DNA of 64,000 nucleotides, from positions 89,147-153,146 of the forward strand of contig NZ_JAGGLV010000018.1 of NCBI RefSeq assembly GCF_017874735.1. The letters run 5' to 3'. The DNA is from Paenibacillus silagei (GTDB taxonomy: Bacteria > Bacillota > Bacilli > Paenibacillales > Paenibacillaceae). Shown here one piece after another: positions 26,494 through 35,150 of the stretch. The notes under the pieces were generated by a model. The model did not search any database, was not told the origin of the DNA, and saw nothing but the letters and a program-made list of their open reading frames with translations. The translations under genes and the position numbers were made by a program. The stretch's first letter is position 1; every line of letters begins with the position of its first letter.

Positions 26494-28665
26494 ATGAAGA
26501 ACCATTCTCTATCATCCAGGTTCACACGGTTGGGACTTGCTGTCATTATGCTGTTCGCACTGCTGGGAGCAGCCGTAGCCCCGGCAGGACAAGCAGCTGC
26601 TGCACAGGCAGGCGGGACTTCCGCACCCGCGGTATCCGCTCTGCCCGCAAGTGAGGCAGCGAGCGTAACTGCTGCGGTCTATGCCACTGCGGAGTTCATG
26701 CTGAAGAACGGAGTCCAGTCGGACTGGCAGGCGATTGGCCTTGCGCAAGCAGGCTACAAGGTTCCTGCCAGCTATCTGAAGGCGCTTGAAGGCAAGGTGG
26801 CTGAGGCTAAGGGTGTTTTTGCCAGAGCTACGGACTATGCCCGGATCACGCTTGCCGTTAAGGCACTTGGCGGCGACCCGGCGAATGTGGCAGGCTATAA
26901 CCTGATTGAGAAGCTCTACAATCACGATGCAATTACCGGCCAGACGCTGAATAATCCGGTCTATGCACTGCTCGCTCTGGATTCCGGTAGCTATACAATC
27001 CCGGCAAATGCGAAATGGACACAGTCTAAGCTGCTGGCAGAGATTCTGGCGAAGCAGAACCCGGACGGAGGCTTTACTCTGACCACGGGTGCGAGTGATC
27101 CGGATATGACAGCGATGGTGCTGAACGCACTGGCTGGACATAAGCAGGAAGCGGCAGTGAATGCTGCCGGTCAGCGGGCGGCAGCCTGGCTGGCTAAGGC
27201 ACAGGATAAGAACGGAGGATATGGCGACAGCAGCGAGAGTGTAGCTCAGGCCATCATCGGTCTGTCTGCCTTCGGCATTGATCCGGCAGGAGCAGATTAT
27301 ACTAAGGGTAATATTAATCTGGTCAGCAAGCTGCTGAGCTTCAGCGCAGCAGATGGCGGATTCGTCCACACTGCGGGCGGCAGCTCCAATCCGCTCTCAA
27401 CGGAGCAGGCACTGGAGGCTTTGGTAGCGTACAAGCTGTTTGGAACAGGCGGTAAGCTCTTTGATTTTAGCGGCACACCAGTGAAGAATCCTCAGGTAAG
27501 TGTCTCGGTTACAGTTGAAGGTCCGAATGGAACGTTGGCTGAGGGCAGCGTGTACGCCGGAAATGTGCTTACGGCACTGGATAAGACAGCAGCAGCCAAG
27601 CGCCTGGCTCTGGTCAATGAAGCAGGCAATTATGTGACGGGGATCGGCGGCGTGATTGCGGGTACTTTTGGCGGATATGATGGCTGGATGTACGTGGTCG
27701 CACGCGGCGGAGCATGGATCTATCCAAGTGTAGGGATGGGCGACTTCGCGCTGGAGGAGAATGACCGCATTGTGGTCTATTATGGCGGGGACAACACGCA
27801 GGTGGTTGATGCCGTAACCGTGACTCCCGCACAGCCGCAGCCTGGACAAGATCTGAAGGTGCAGGTAACCCAGAAGCAATGGGTCTGGAATGAGGCGACC
27901 TTCACCTCCGATCCGGTAACCTCACCGGCAGCAGGCGTACAGGTAACCATCGGCGGCAAAACAGCAGTTACAGATGCTGCGGGCGTGGCTGTTGTGGCCG
28001 GAGGACTGCCAGCAAATAAATATACCCTGACGGTTACGGGATATCTGAAGGATAAAACCCCGGCCATCGTGCGTCATACGGTCCCGGTAACAGTGGCTTC
28101 TGCGGCGGCGGACCGTCCGGCTTTTGGCGATGTGAAGTCGATCTCGCCTTGGGCGCTGGAGTCGGTATACACGGCGTATGACCGCAAGCTGATGAACGGT
28201 GTGAGTGAGAACAGCCTGCTGTTTGCACCGAAAAAGAATATTACCCGTGCTGAATTTGCAGCGCTGCTGCTGCGGTTAACCGGGAACGAGCCGTCTGCGG
28301 CGTCTTCTGCTGGGGCCTTCAGTGATGTTAAGGCCGGTACATGGTATTATGGAACAGTGAACCGGGCGAAGGAGCTAGGAATCATCAGTGGCGTAAGCGC
28401 CAAAACGTTCAAACCGGACGGGCTGGTTACGCGCCAGGATATGGCTGTGATGATGGTTAGAGCTTTTAAGCTGGATGCTACATCAGCCGGAGCAGGGGCT
28501 GGAGCTGGTAAGTTCAGCGATGAAGATAAGATTAGCGACTATGCATTGTCCGCTGTCCGTACGGTGACGGGACTTGGATATATGAGCGGTACCGGCGGCG
28601 CATTCGAGCCTACTGCTGTGGTAACCCGTGAGATGGCTGCTGCTGTAGCGGTTAGATTGCCATAG
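26494..28665 (+). CDS. S-layer-anchored transcobalamin-like protein (barrel + DUF4430 + SLH)
   Basis: This is an exported protein of 723 residues. A signal peptide (about 1-38) is followed by an alpha/alpha-barrel of prenyltransferase/squalene-cyclase-like repeats (about 45-320, with NPDGGFTLTTGASDPDMTAM as a clear unit). Next comes a DUF4430 domain (about 335-430, with GGYDGWMYVVARGGAWIYPS), then an Ig-like module (440-540) and three SLH repeats (about 545-723) that bind secondary cell-wall polymer. Barrel plus DUF4430 is the same two-part architecture as animal transcobalamin and intrinsic factor. With the riboswitch in front, a role in catching B12 at the cell surface is a strong inference. 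GAAAGAGG precedes the ATG. Confidence 0.88.
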   Translation: MKNHSLSSRFTRLGLAVIMLFALLGAAVAPAGQAAAAQAGGTSAPAVSALPASEAASVTAAVYATAEFMLKNGVQSDWQAIGLAQAGYKVPASYLKALEGKVAEAKGVFARATDYARITLAVKALGGDPANVAGYNLIEKLYNHDAITGQTLNNPVYALLALDSGSYTIPANAKWTQSKLLAEILAKQNPDGGFTLTTGASDPDMTAMVLNALAGHKQEAAVNAAGQRAAAWLAKAQDKNGGYGDSSESVAQAIIGLSAFGIDPAGADYTKGNINLVSKLLSFSAADGGFVHTAGGSSNPLSTEQALEALVAYKLFGTGGKLFDFSGTPVKNPQVSVSVTVEGPNGTLAEGSVYAGNVLTALDKTAAAKRLALVNEAGNYVTGIGGVIAGTFGGYDGWMYVVARGGAWIYPSVGMGDFALEENDRIVVYYGGDNTQVVDAVTVTPAQPQPGQDLKVQVTQKQWVWNEATFTSDPVTSPAAGVQVTIGGKTAVTDAAGVAVVAGGLPANKYTLTVTGYLKDKTPAIVRHTVPVTVASAAADRPAFGDVKSISPWALESVYTAYDRKLMNGVSENSLLFAPKKNITRAEFAALLLRLTGNEPSAASSAGAFSDVKAGTWYYGTVNRAKELGIISGVSAKTFKPDGLVTRQDMAVMMVRAFKLDATSAGAGAGAGKFSDEDKISDYALSAVRTVTGLGYMSGTGGAFEPTAVVTREMAAAVAVRLP

Positions 28666-29119
28666 TTGAGTAAGAGTAGGGGATGGTATAGTTTAGTTGA
28701 AATTTCCATTCCGCTGCAGGATGGGTGCTGTACGCTGGGGCGGACAATAAGTGGATAAATGACATCTAATCTGGCAGGATTTGCTGCAAAGCGGGAGTTA
28801 GTTGGAAAAACAACACTTATTCACGCCCGAAGCTCCCGTATGATGGGTTGTGGGCAGAATTAGATGCCTGAAATCCAACTAATTTCTATACAGGTGCGTA
28901 ACCAGAATAATTAAGTGTAGAAAATCCAACTAACGCCCCCGTGCCGATGAGTAGTTGAGGCGTATAGGGTTGTTGAAGCGTTGCAGGCTCATTAGACAGG
29001 CGATTTTGCTTGGAATTAGTTCGGGTATGTCTTGAAAAGTAAGCATAAGGTGTATGAAGGAACGGGGAACAGGCTGACTGGCCCCCGTTCTTTTCCCTTT
29101 TTGTGGAGGTGTGCAGGTA
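28666..29119 (+). other. Spacer inside the B12 gene group with inverted motifs
   Basis: About 450 bp without a gene. GTTAGTTGGAAAA (about 28797) and two copies of AATCCAACTAA (about 28880 and 28929) are inverted and direct relatives. They recall the ACAACTAAA motifs before the riboswitch. A terminator at 29060-29094 ends the stretch. I see no second B12 aptamer. Confidence 0.5.
29060..29094 (+). terminator. Terminator just upstream of the DUF4430 lipoprotein gene
   Basis: GAACGGGG (29060-29067) pairs with CCCCGTTC (29083-29090), followed by TTTT and more Ts. It lies about 25 bp before the next start. It would end the SLH-gene transcript or act as an attenuator for the ECF genes. Confidence 0.75.
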
Positions 29120-29986
29120 ATGTTCAATCTAGTCAAAAGAGGCCGGGGAAGGCTGGCTCCGCTGCTTCTCCTGCTGATGGTATTGCTGCTCCCCGGCTGC
29201 TCCTCTGGGCAGCCGGATCAGGCAGGCGGCGGCCCGCAGCCGCCCGCCGGGACCCCGGCCGCGCAGACGCCGCGGCCTGGAGACGAAGCGGCTCCGCTGC
29301 CGGGAGCCGCTGAGGGCACTGCCGTACCATCCGCCCCTGCGGACGGTACGGCAGCTCCGGCGTCGCCAGGCGCAGCGGCGACGCAGCCTTCGGCGGGCGC
29401 GAGCGAGCCCGCCAAGCCGGCGTCGCCAAGCGCAGCGGCGACGCAACCATCGGCGGGCGCAAGCAAGCCCGCCAAGCCGGCGTCGCCAGGCGCAGCGGCG
29501 ACGCAGCCTTCGGCGGGCGTAAGCAAGCCCGCCAAGTCCGCGGCGGCCACACCCAAGCCGCCGACCCCCGCGCCCGCTCCGGCGGCTACGGCCAAGCCGC
29601 CAGCCGCCACGCGTTCCCCGGCCGCCACGCCCAAGCCGGACAACGTAGTCACCCTCTCCATCACCGGAGATGAGGAGCATGGCGTGATTCTGGCCGCTGC
29701 CCAGTACGAGATCAAGAAGGGCGAGAGTGTGCTGGACCTGCTGAAGCGGATTACACGGGCACAGAAGATCCAGATGGAATATCAGGGCAGCAAGGCTTTT
29801 GCTTATGTGGAAGGTATAGATAATTTGTACGAGGGTGATCACGGGGCAGAGAGCGGCTGGATGTACAAGGTCAATGGAGAATTTCCCTCCAAGGCTGCGG
29901 GTAGCTGGATCGTCGAGCTCGGGGATACCATCGAGTGGCTGTATACGCTTGATCTAGGCAAAGACCTGGGGGCCAAAGCGCCATGA
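29120..29986 (+). CDS. DUF4430 lipoprotein, putative B12-handling protein
   Basis: This is a lipoprotein of 288 residues. The signal ends with LLLPGC, so the lipid anchor is the Cys near residue 27. Residues 30-175 are a Pro/Ala-rich linker with three direct repeats of SPGAAATQPSAGASKPAKPA. The C-terminal 110 residues are a DUF4430 domain (VTLSITGDEEHG, KGESVLDLLKRIT, ESGWMYKVNGEFPSKAAG). A GTG at 29111 is in frame, but GGAGGTG at 29105-29111 is spaced correctly for ATG 29120. Its stop overlaps the start of the ECF T gene (ATGA). I infer a membrane-proximal relay between the SLH protein and the ECF transporter. Confidence 0.85.
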   Translation: MFNLVKRGRGRLAPLLLLLMVLLLPGCSSGQPDQAGGGPQPPAGTPAAQTPRPGDEAAPLPGAAEGTAVPSAPADGTAAPASPGAAATQPSAGASEPAKPASPSAAATQPSAGASKPAKPASPGAAATQPSAGVSKPAKSAAATPKPPTPAPAPAATAKPPAATRSPAATPKPDNVVTLSITGDEEHGVILAAAQYEIKKGESVLDLLKRITRAQKIQMEYQGSKAFAYVEGIDNLYEGDHGAESGWMYKVNGEFPSKAAGSWIVELGDTIEWLYTLDLGKDLGAKAP

Positions 29987-30927
29987 GCAGCGGCTTTCGT
30001 TCCATGCATCCGGTAGTAGCCCTGCTGTATTATGCAGGGCTGCTGCTGTTCACTCTGCTGGTCTTCCATCCGTTATTTCTGGCTACAGAGATAGCCGGAC
30101 TGCTGGCGCTGCTGCTGTTGCAGGGACAAGGGCGTCAGCTGTTGCGCAGCTTGCCTTTTATGCTGCTGATGGCAGCTTCCGTGGCCTTGCTGAACCCGCT
30201 GTTCTCGCATAGAGGGGCGCATATTCTGTTCTACTGGCTGGATCAGCCTATTACATTGGAGGCTGTGCTGTACGGGTTGATGATGATGACTATGCTGCTT
30301 ACTATTTTTATCTGGTTTATATCCTACAATTACACGGTGACTACAGATAAGTTCATGTACCTGTTCGCGGCGGCTGCGCCGAGAACGGCGCTGCTGACGC
30401 TGATGGCCATCCGGTTCGTGCCGCTGTTCCAGCGGCGGCTGCGCCAGATTACGCTGATCCAGCGTCTGCGCGGGATAGATGCCGGTACGGGAAGCCTTAA
30501 GAAAAGAATGACGGACGGAATGACGCTGCTCAAAGTGCTGCTGACCTGGTCGCTGGAGGAAGCCCTCCAGACAGGAGATTCCATGACAGCCCGCGGCTAC
30601 GGCAGTACCAAACGTAGCACTTACACGATATACAAGGCCGATTTGCAGGATAAGCTGGTGATGCTGCTGTTAACCGTTAGCGGTGTGGTTACGCTGCTGT
30701 TCTGGGTGCAGGGCTACGGCAAGCTGGAGATCTATCCCCGGATGAGACCAGCGGACTTCGGCTGGCAGGAGGCCGTCATGTACGGGAGCTTCTGCCTGTT
30801 CGTGCTGATTCCTGCGGGACTGGAAGGAAAGGAGAAATGGTTATGGAGATCCTCAAAGCACAGCAATTATCCTTCCGATACCCTGAAGAAGACAGGGACA
30901 CGCTCCATGAGCTATCGTTCGTCATAG
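29983..30927 (+). CDS. ecfT: ECF transporter T component (EcfT/CbiQ family)
   Basis: This is an integral membrane protein of 314 residues with about five helices in the first 130 residues and one near 215-235. The coupling region shows the family pattern: RFVPLFQRRLRQITLIQRLR, then LEEALQTGDSMTARGYGSTK with the A-R-G motif that contacts the ATPases. It transmits ATP hydrolysis to the S component. ATG overlaps the stop of the lipoprotein gene. The last 28 codons overlap the ATPase gene in another frame by about 85 bp, which is long for an operon overlap. The C-terminal tail SSKHSNYPSDTLK looks non-conserved. Confidence 0.9.
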   Translation: MSSGFRSMHPVVALLYYAGLLLFTLLVFHPLFLATEIAGLLALLLLQGQGRQLLRSLPFMLLMAASVALLNPLFSHRGAHILFYWLDQPITLEAVLYGLMMMTMLLTIFIWFISYNYTVTTDKFMYLFAAAAPRTALLTLMAIRFVPLFQRRLRQITLIQRLRGIDAGTGSLKKRMTDGMTLLKVLLTWSLEEALQTGDSMTARGYGSTKRSTYTIYKADLQDKLVMLLLTVSGVVTLLFWVQGYGKLEIYPRMRPADFGWQEAVMYGSFCLFVLIPAGLEGKEKWLWRSSKHSNYPSDTLKKTGTRSMSYRSS

Positions 30928-32510
30928 AAGAGGGGGAATTTGTCGTGCTCTGCGGCCCGTCCGGCAGCGGCAAAACCACCCTGCTGCGTCATCTGAAGCG
31001 GGAGCTCACTCCGGTGGGTTCATCCAGCGGAACCTTGACCTACAAAGGGCAGCCTCTGTCCGGGCTTCCGGCAGCGGTGGCCGCCGGGGAGATCGGGATG
31101 GTCTTCCAGAACCCGGATGCACAGATCGTGATGGATACGGTCTGGCATGAGCTGGCCTTCTCCATGGAGAACCTGGGTCTACCGCCTGCTGTCATGCGGA
31201 CCCGGCTGGCGGAGATTTGCGGCTTGTTCGGGCTGGAGCCGCTGCTCTACCGTCCGGTACATGAGCTGTCAGGCGGACAAAAGCAGCTCATGAACCTGGC
31301 CTCAGTGCTGCTGCTTCAGCCCAAGGTGCTGCTGCTGGATGAGCCAACCTCCCAGCTTGATCCTGTTGCTGCGCGGGAATTCATTATGGCGCTGCAGCGG
31401 CTTAACGAGGAAATGGCGGTCACAGTGATCATCAGCGAGCACAGGCTGGAGGAGGTGCTGCCGCTGGCCGATCGGGTGCTGATGCTGGAAGACGGCAAGC
31501 TGCTGGCAGATGCCGCTCCCCGCCTGTTCGCCCGGCAGACCGGCAGCGGGGCCTTGACCTCAGCTGGGCGCTACCTGCCAGCCGCCTCACGCCTGTACTT
31601 GTCGCTTGCTCCGGAAGCGGATTCCGTTGCGCCGGAGAATATTCCTCTGACCGTGCGTGAGGGCAGACGCTGGCTGCATGCCCTGATGGCAGGAACGGAC
31701 GCTGCCGCAGGTGCTGAACTGGTTAATAACTTGAATAGTCCTGCCGCAGAGACTCTCCTCACCTGCCGCGAAGTGACCTTCCGGTATGAGAAGGAGGGCC
31801 GGGAGGTCCTGAGGAAGCTCTCGTTGACGCTTAAGCAAGGGGAGTTCCTGGCAGTCATGGGCGGGAACGGTGCGGGCAAGTCCACCCTGCTGCATGTGAT
31901 GAACGGGCTGATGAAGCCGCAGCGCGGCAGGATAGAGCTGGCCAAGGGCAAGACTACAGGTCTGCTGGCACAGAATCCGCTGCTCTATTTCAGCTATGAT
32001 ACGGTAGCCGAGGAGCTGCAGCATATGGGGAGCTACGCCGGGTTAACGCCAGAGGCAGCAGCAAGCGAGATTGAGGCTTTGCTGGCGGTATTCCAGCTCC
32101 GGGAGGTGCTGCAGAGTCATCCGCATGACCTCAGCGGCGGGCAGCAGCAGCAGACTGCGCTTGCCATGATGCTGCTGATGAAGCCGGATATTCTGCTGCT
32201 GGATGAGCCGACTAAGGGGCTTGATCCGGCCGCCAAAGACAGGCTTGCCGCCCTGCTTCAGCAATTGCGCGGGCAGGGGATCAGTATTCTCATCGTAACG
32301 CATGATGTAGAATTCGCGGCTAAGCATGCTTCGCGCTGCGCACTCCTGTTTGACGGGGGGATTACGGCAGAGGGCACACCGGCTGAGTTCTTCAGCAGCA
32401 ATTACTTCTATACCACGGCAGTCAACCGGATTGTGCGGGACTGGCTGCCGCAGGCATTGACAATAGAGGATGTGATTCGCACATGGCCCGCTTCCGCATA
32501 CCGCTGCTAA
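30843..32510 (+). CDS. Fused tandem ECF ATPase (A-A')
   Basis: This protein of 555 residues contains two complete ABC ATPase domains. The first has Walker A GPSGSGKTT, signature LSGGQKQL and Walker B VLLLDEPTSQLD; the second has GGNGAGKST, LSGGQQQQ and ILLLDEPTKGLD. Many organisms encode EcfA1 and EcfA2 separately; here they are one chain. An ATG exists at 30837, but AAGGAAAGGAG is too close to it, so I choose ATG 30843. The gene lies between the T and S components, giving a self-contained ECF module dedicated to the substrate of this operon rather than a shared one. Confidence 0.92.
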   Translation: MEILKAQQLSFRYPEEDRDTLHELSFVIEEGEFVVLCGPSGSGKTTLLRHLKRELTPVGSSSGTLTYKGQPLSGLPAAVAAGEIGMVFQNPDAQIVMDTVWHELAFSMENLGLPPAVMRTRLAEICGLFGLEPLLYRPVHELSGGQKQLMNLASVLLLQPKVLLLDEPTSQLDPVAAREFIMALQRLNEEMAVTVIISEHRLEEVLPLADRVLMLEDGKLLADAAPRLFARQTGSGALTSAGRYLPAASRLYLSLAPEADSVAPENIPLTVREGRRWLHALMAGTDAAAGAELVNNLNSPAAETLLTCREVTFRYEKEGREVLRKLSLTLKQGEFLAVMGGNGAGKSTLLHVMNGLMKPQRGRIELAKGKTTGLLAQNPLLYFSYDTVAEELQHMGSYAGLTPEAAASEIEALLAVFQLREVLQSHPHDLSGGQQQQTALAMMLLMKPDILLLDEPTKGLDPAAKDRLAALLQQLRGQGISILIVTHDVEFAAKHASRCALLFDGGITAEGTPAEFFSSNYFYTTAVNRIVRDWLPQALTIEDVIRTWPASAYRC

Positions 32511-33169
32511 TTGCCCTGGGACTCTTCATCGCGGGGCTCGCGCTTACCGCAGCATTCACTGACCGGCATTATGTGCTGCTTAGCGTGGTGCTGCTGCTGG
32601 CAGCTCTCCTGCCGCTGTTCATCCGGCTGGAGCGCCGGCCGCTCCAGTCCCGTGAACTTGTGCTGCTAGCGGTGTTGTCCGCTATTGCAGCGGTCAGCCG
32701 GATTCCTTTTGCCGCATTACCGGGGGTAAAGCCTGTGTCGGCCGTTGTCATCCTCTCCGCTTATGTCTTCGGGGCAGAGGCGGGATTCGTTATCGGAGCA
32801 GTCGCTGCCCTGGTCTCTAATATTTACTTCGGGCAGGGGCCCTGGACGCCATGGCAGATGTTCGCCTGGGGTATGACCGGACTTACAGCCGGGTGGCTGC
32901 GGAGGAGCTGGCTATTGCGCCGGCGGGCCGGGCTGCTGGTGTTTGGCTTCATCTGGGGGTTCCTGTTCGGCTGGATTATGAATATCTGGGTCCTGCTCAG
33001 TCTGCCGGATGCCTTAAGCTGGCGGCTGGTTGCCGTTACGTTTGCCGCAAGCTTTTACTTCGATCTGGCCCATGCCTTGTCGAATGTATTCTTCTTAGCG
33101 GTGCTGGCCGGAGGCTGGACCAAGGTGCTGCAGAGATTCCGCAAGAAATATGGCTTGCTTCAACAGTGA
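32483..33169 (+). CDS. ECF transporter S component, probable cobalamin-specific
   Basis: This is a 228-residue membrane protein with six helices. The core VLSAIAAVSRIPFAALPG, VVILSAYVFGAEAGFVIG and NIYFGQGPWTPWQMFAWG is typical of ECF substrate-binding subunits of the group that includes CbrT-like proteins. Substrate identity is inferred from the B12 riboswitch and the transcobalamin-like neighbour, not from residues. ATG 32483 lies inside the end of the ATPase gene (28-bp overlap). It is the last gene of the presumed B12 uptake operon. Confidence 0.85.
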   Translation: MARFRIPLLIALGLFIAGLALTAAFTDRHYVLLSVVLLLAALLPLFIRLERRPLQSRELVLLAVLSAIAAVSRIPFAALPGVKPVSAVVILSAYVFGAEAGFVIGAVAALVSNIYFGQGPWTPWQMFAWGMTGLTAGWLRRSWLLRRRAGLLVFGFIWGFLFGWIMNIWVLLSLPDALSWRLVAVTFAASFYFDLAHALSNVFFLAVLAGGWTKVLQRFRKKYGLLQQ

Positions 33170-33248
33170 ATGGAATTATAATTAATGGATAACGCTCTAC
33201 CAAAACGATAATATTCTTCTTTTTTCGACAAATTTCTTAGCAGGGCCA

Positions 33249-33276
33249 TCAACAATTCGATGTTATTCTCCGATAA
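33249..33276 (+). promoter_or_regulatory. Possible sigma-D (motility) promoter of the chemoreceptor gene
   Basis: TCAA (33249-33252) and TCCGATAA (33269-33276) are 16 bp apart, close to the TAAA-N15-GCCGATAA pattern of sigma-D. The gene downstream encodes a chemoreceptor, a classic sigma-D target. The match is imperfect in both boxes. Confidence 0.45.
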
Positions 33277-33318
33277 TTAAGGTTACAGCTAGATATCGAG
33301 AAGGCGGGATAACAGGAA

Positions 33319-35028
33319 ATGAGACATCTGAAGATTAAGCATAAAATGATTGTACTGATCGCAGTGGTTATTCTACTACTAATCGGGATCGGAACAACGG
33401 GTATCCTGACGACAACCAGAATGGCTGAGAGGTCTGAAGAGACATACAGGCAGAACCTGCAGCCGATTTATTTCGTAACGGAGATCCGCGGGAATAACCG
33501 GGCGATTGAGTCTTTTCTGCTGGAGGATCTGATTACAACGGATGACGCGAAGAAGCAGGAGCTGAAGGCGAGAATTCAGGAGAATATCCAGACAAACAAT
33601 GAGCTGATGGCCGAACTGAGGAAGATTGAATTCAACAATGACAAGATTGCAGCTTATGTGAACGAATATACCCTGCTGCTGCCGGATTACCGTTCACAGC
33701 GTGATAATATTATCCATCTGGCCGATAACGATCTTAACGACGAAGGGTATCAGGTGTTCACGGGCCGGACCTTTAACGAGCTGCGTGACAAAATGGTCCG
33801 GCTGCTTGAAGAGACAGCGACGTTATTCATTCAGGATGCGTCTGCCCATAATACACGGACGGCTGACAGTGCCAAGAGCTCTGCTACGTTAAGCGGCATT
33901 CTGATTGCGCTGGCCTTGCTGCTCAGTATTGTCCTGAGTGTGATCATCACCAGATTGATTACAGGGCCGCTGAAGGAATTGCAGGGGCTGATGAAGCGGG
34001 CGGAAGAAGGGGACCTGACGGCCTCTGCCGCTTACCGGTCCAAGGATGAGATCGGCCAGATTAATACATCGTTTAATACCATGCTGGACGGGTTGAAAAA
34101 TATGATGCGCGGCGTCTCGGAGAGCGCCGAGATTCTCTCGGCCTCCTCCCAGCAGATGAGCGCCAGTGCCGACCAGACCGCGCACGCCTCACAGATGATC
34201 GCTGAGACTTCAGGCGAGATTGCAGCCGGATTCGATGTGCAGGCGGAGAGCATTACCCTTACTACACAGTCTGTACGGACGATGTCCTATGAGATTGCCG
34301 AAGCCCGGTATAGCGGACAAGAAATGACCCGCCTGATGGAGCAGGCTGCCTCCTCCACGGAACGCGGTGTAGACGCAGTAGAACAGATTCTGGCCCAGAT
34401 GCGGGAGATTGACTCTAGTGTCTCGGCGAGCCGCCAGATTGTCGGCAACCTGGGTAGCCTGTCCGAAGAGATTAACACCATCATTACAACCATTAATGAG
34501 ATTGCGACCCAGACCAATCTGTTGTCCCTGAATGCTTCCATCGAAGCCGCCCGGGCGGGCGAGCATGGCCGTGGCTTCGCTGTAGTTGCCGGTGAGATCC
34601 GCAAGCTGGCGGAAGCTACCGGAACAAGCTCGCTGCAGATTACAGAGATCATTAACCATATCCGTCAGCAGACCGCCAGTGCCGTAGAATCGATGGAGCA
34701 AGGCTCCGGGATTGTCTCTCACGGTGTAGCACAGAGTGAGGTGGTATCCGAAGCCTTTACGGCGATCCAGACCTCCATTCAGGCTGCCAGTGAGCAGACA
34801 GAGCAGATCACAGAGGTCATCGGCCATGTCGCGCAGGAATCCGAGGAAGTGGCCAGATCCATGTCAACGGTGAATGAAATCTCACGCAAAGGCGCCGCAG
34901 ACGTTCAGGGCACCAGTGAAGCAAGCCTGGAGCAGCTGACCGCGATGGGAGAGATGTCCTCCTCTGCTCAGTATCTGGCTACCCTGGCCGAGGACCTGCA
35001 GAAGCATCTGGCCCGGTTCCGGCTGTAA
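33319..35028 (+). CDS. Methyl-accepting chemotaxis protein
   Basis: This is a transmembrane chemoreceptor of 569 residues. Helix 1 (about 11-32), a four-helix-bundle type extracellular sensor (33-192), helix 2 (193-215), a HAMP domain (216-268) and a long cytoplasmic signalling hairpin follow in order. The hairpin tip with IATQTNLLSLNASIEAARAGE and HGRGFAVVAGEIRKLA binds CheA and CheW. Its ligand cannot be predicted. Monocistronic, with a possible sigma-D promoter and a terminator behind. Confidence 0.95.
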   Translation: MRHLKIKHKMIVLIAVVILLLIGIGTTGILTTTRMAERSEETYRQNLQPIYFVTEIRGNNRAIESFLLEDLITTDDAKKQELKARIQENIQTNNELMAELRKIEFNNDKIAAYVNEYTLLLPDYRSQRDNIIHLADNDLNDEGYQVFTGRTFNELRDKMVRLLEETATLFIQDASAHNTRTADSAKSSATLSGILIALALLLSIVLSVIITRLITGPLKELQGLMKRAEEGDLTASAAYRSKDEIGQINTSFNTMLDGLKNMMRGVSESAEILSASSQQMSASADQTAHASQMIAETSGEIAAGFDVQAESITLTTQSVRTMSYEIAEARYSGQEMTRLMEQAASSTERGVDAVEQILAQMREIDSSVSASRQIVGNLGSLSEEINTIITTINEIATQTNLLSLNASIEAARAGEHGRGFAVVAGEIRKLAEATGTSSLQITEIINHIRQQTASAVESMEQGSGIVSHGVAQSEVVSEAFTAIQTSIQAASEQTEQITEVIGHVAQESEEVARSMSTVNEISRKGAADVQGTSEASLEQLTAMGEMSSSAQYLATLAEDLQKHLARFRL

Positions 35029-35045
35029 CGGCTATAATAGATATC

Positions 35046-35112
35046 AGCCCGGCCCGATTCGGCCGAGGAACCCTGGAGATTCCCGGGTATCTTCGGCGGA
35101 GCCGGGCTTTTG
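35046..35112 (+). terminator. Terminator after the chemoreceptor gene
   Basis: AGCCCGGC (35046-35053) pairs with GCCGGGCT (35101-35108) followed by TTTT. An inner helix of CCGA/TCGG type is also possible. Confidence 0.75.
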
Positions 35113-35150
35113 AACGTATTATTATTAATCTCAAGGAGGCGGTCTCTATA

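Noticed and set aside
26238..26654. 138-codon frame running out of the B12 riboswitch
   Set aside because: It overlaps the aptamer, the terminator and the start of the SLH gene in another frame; no family match.
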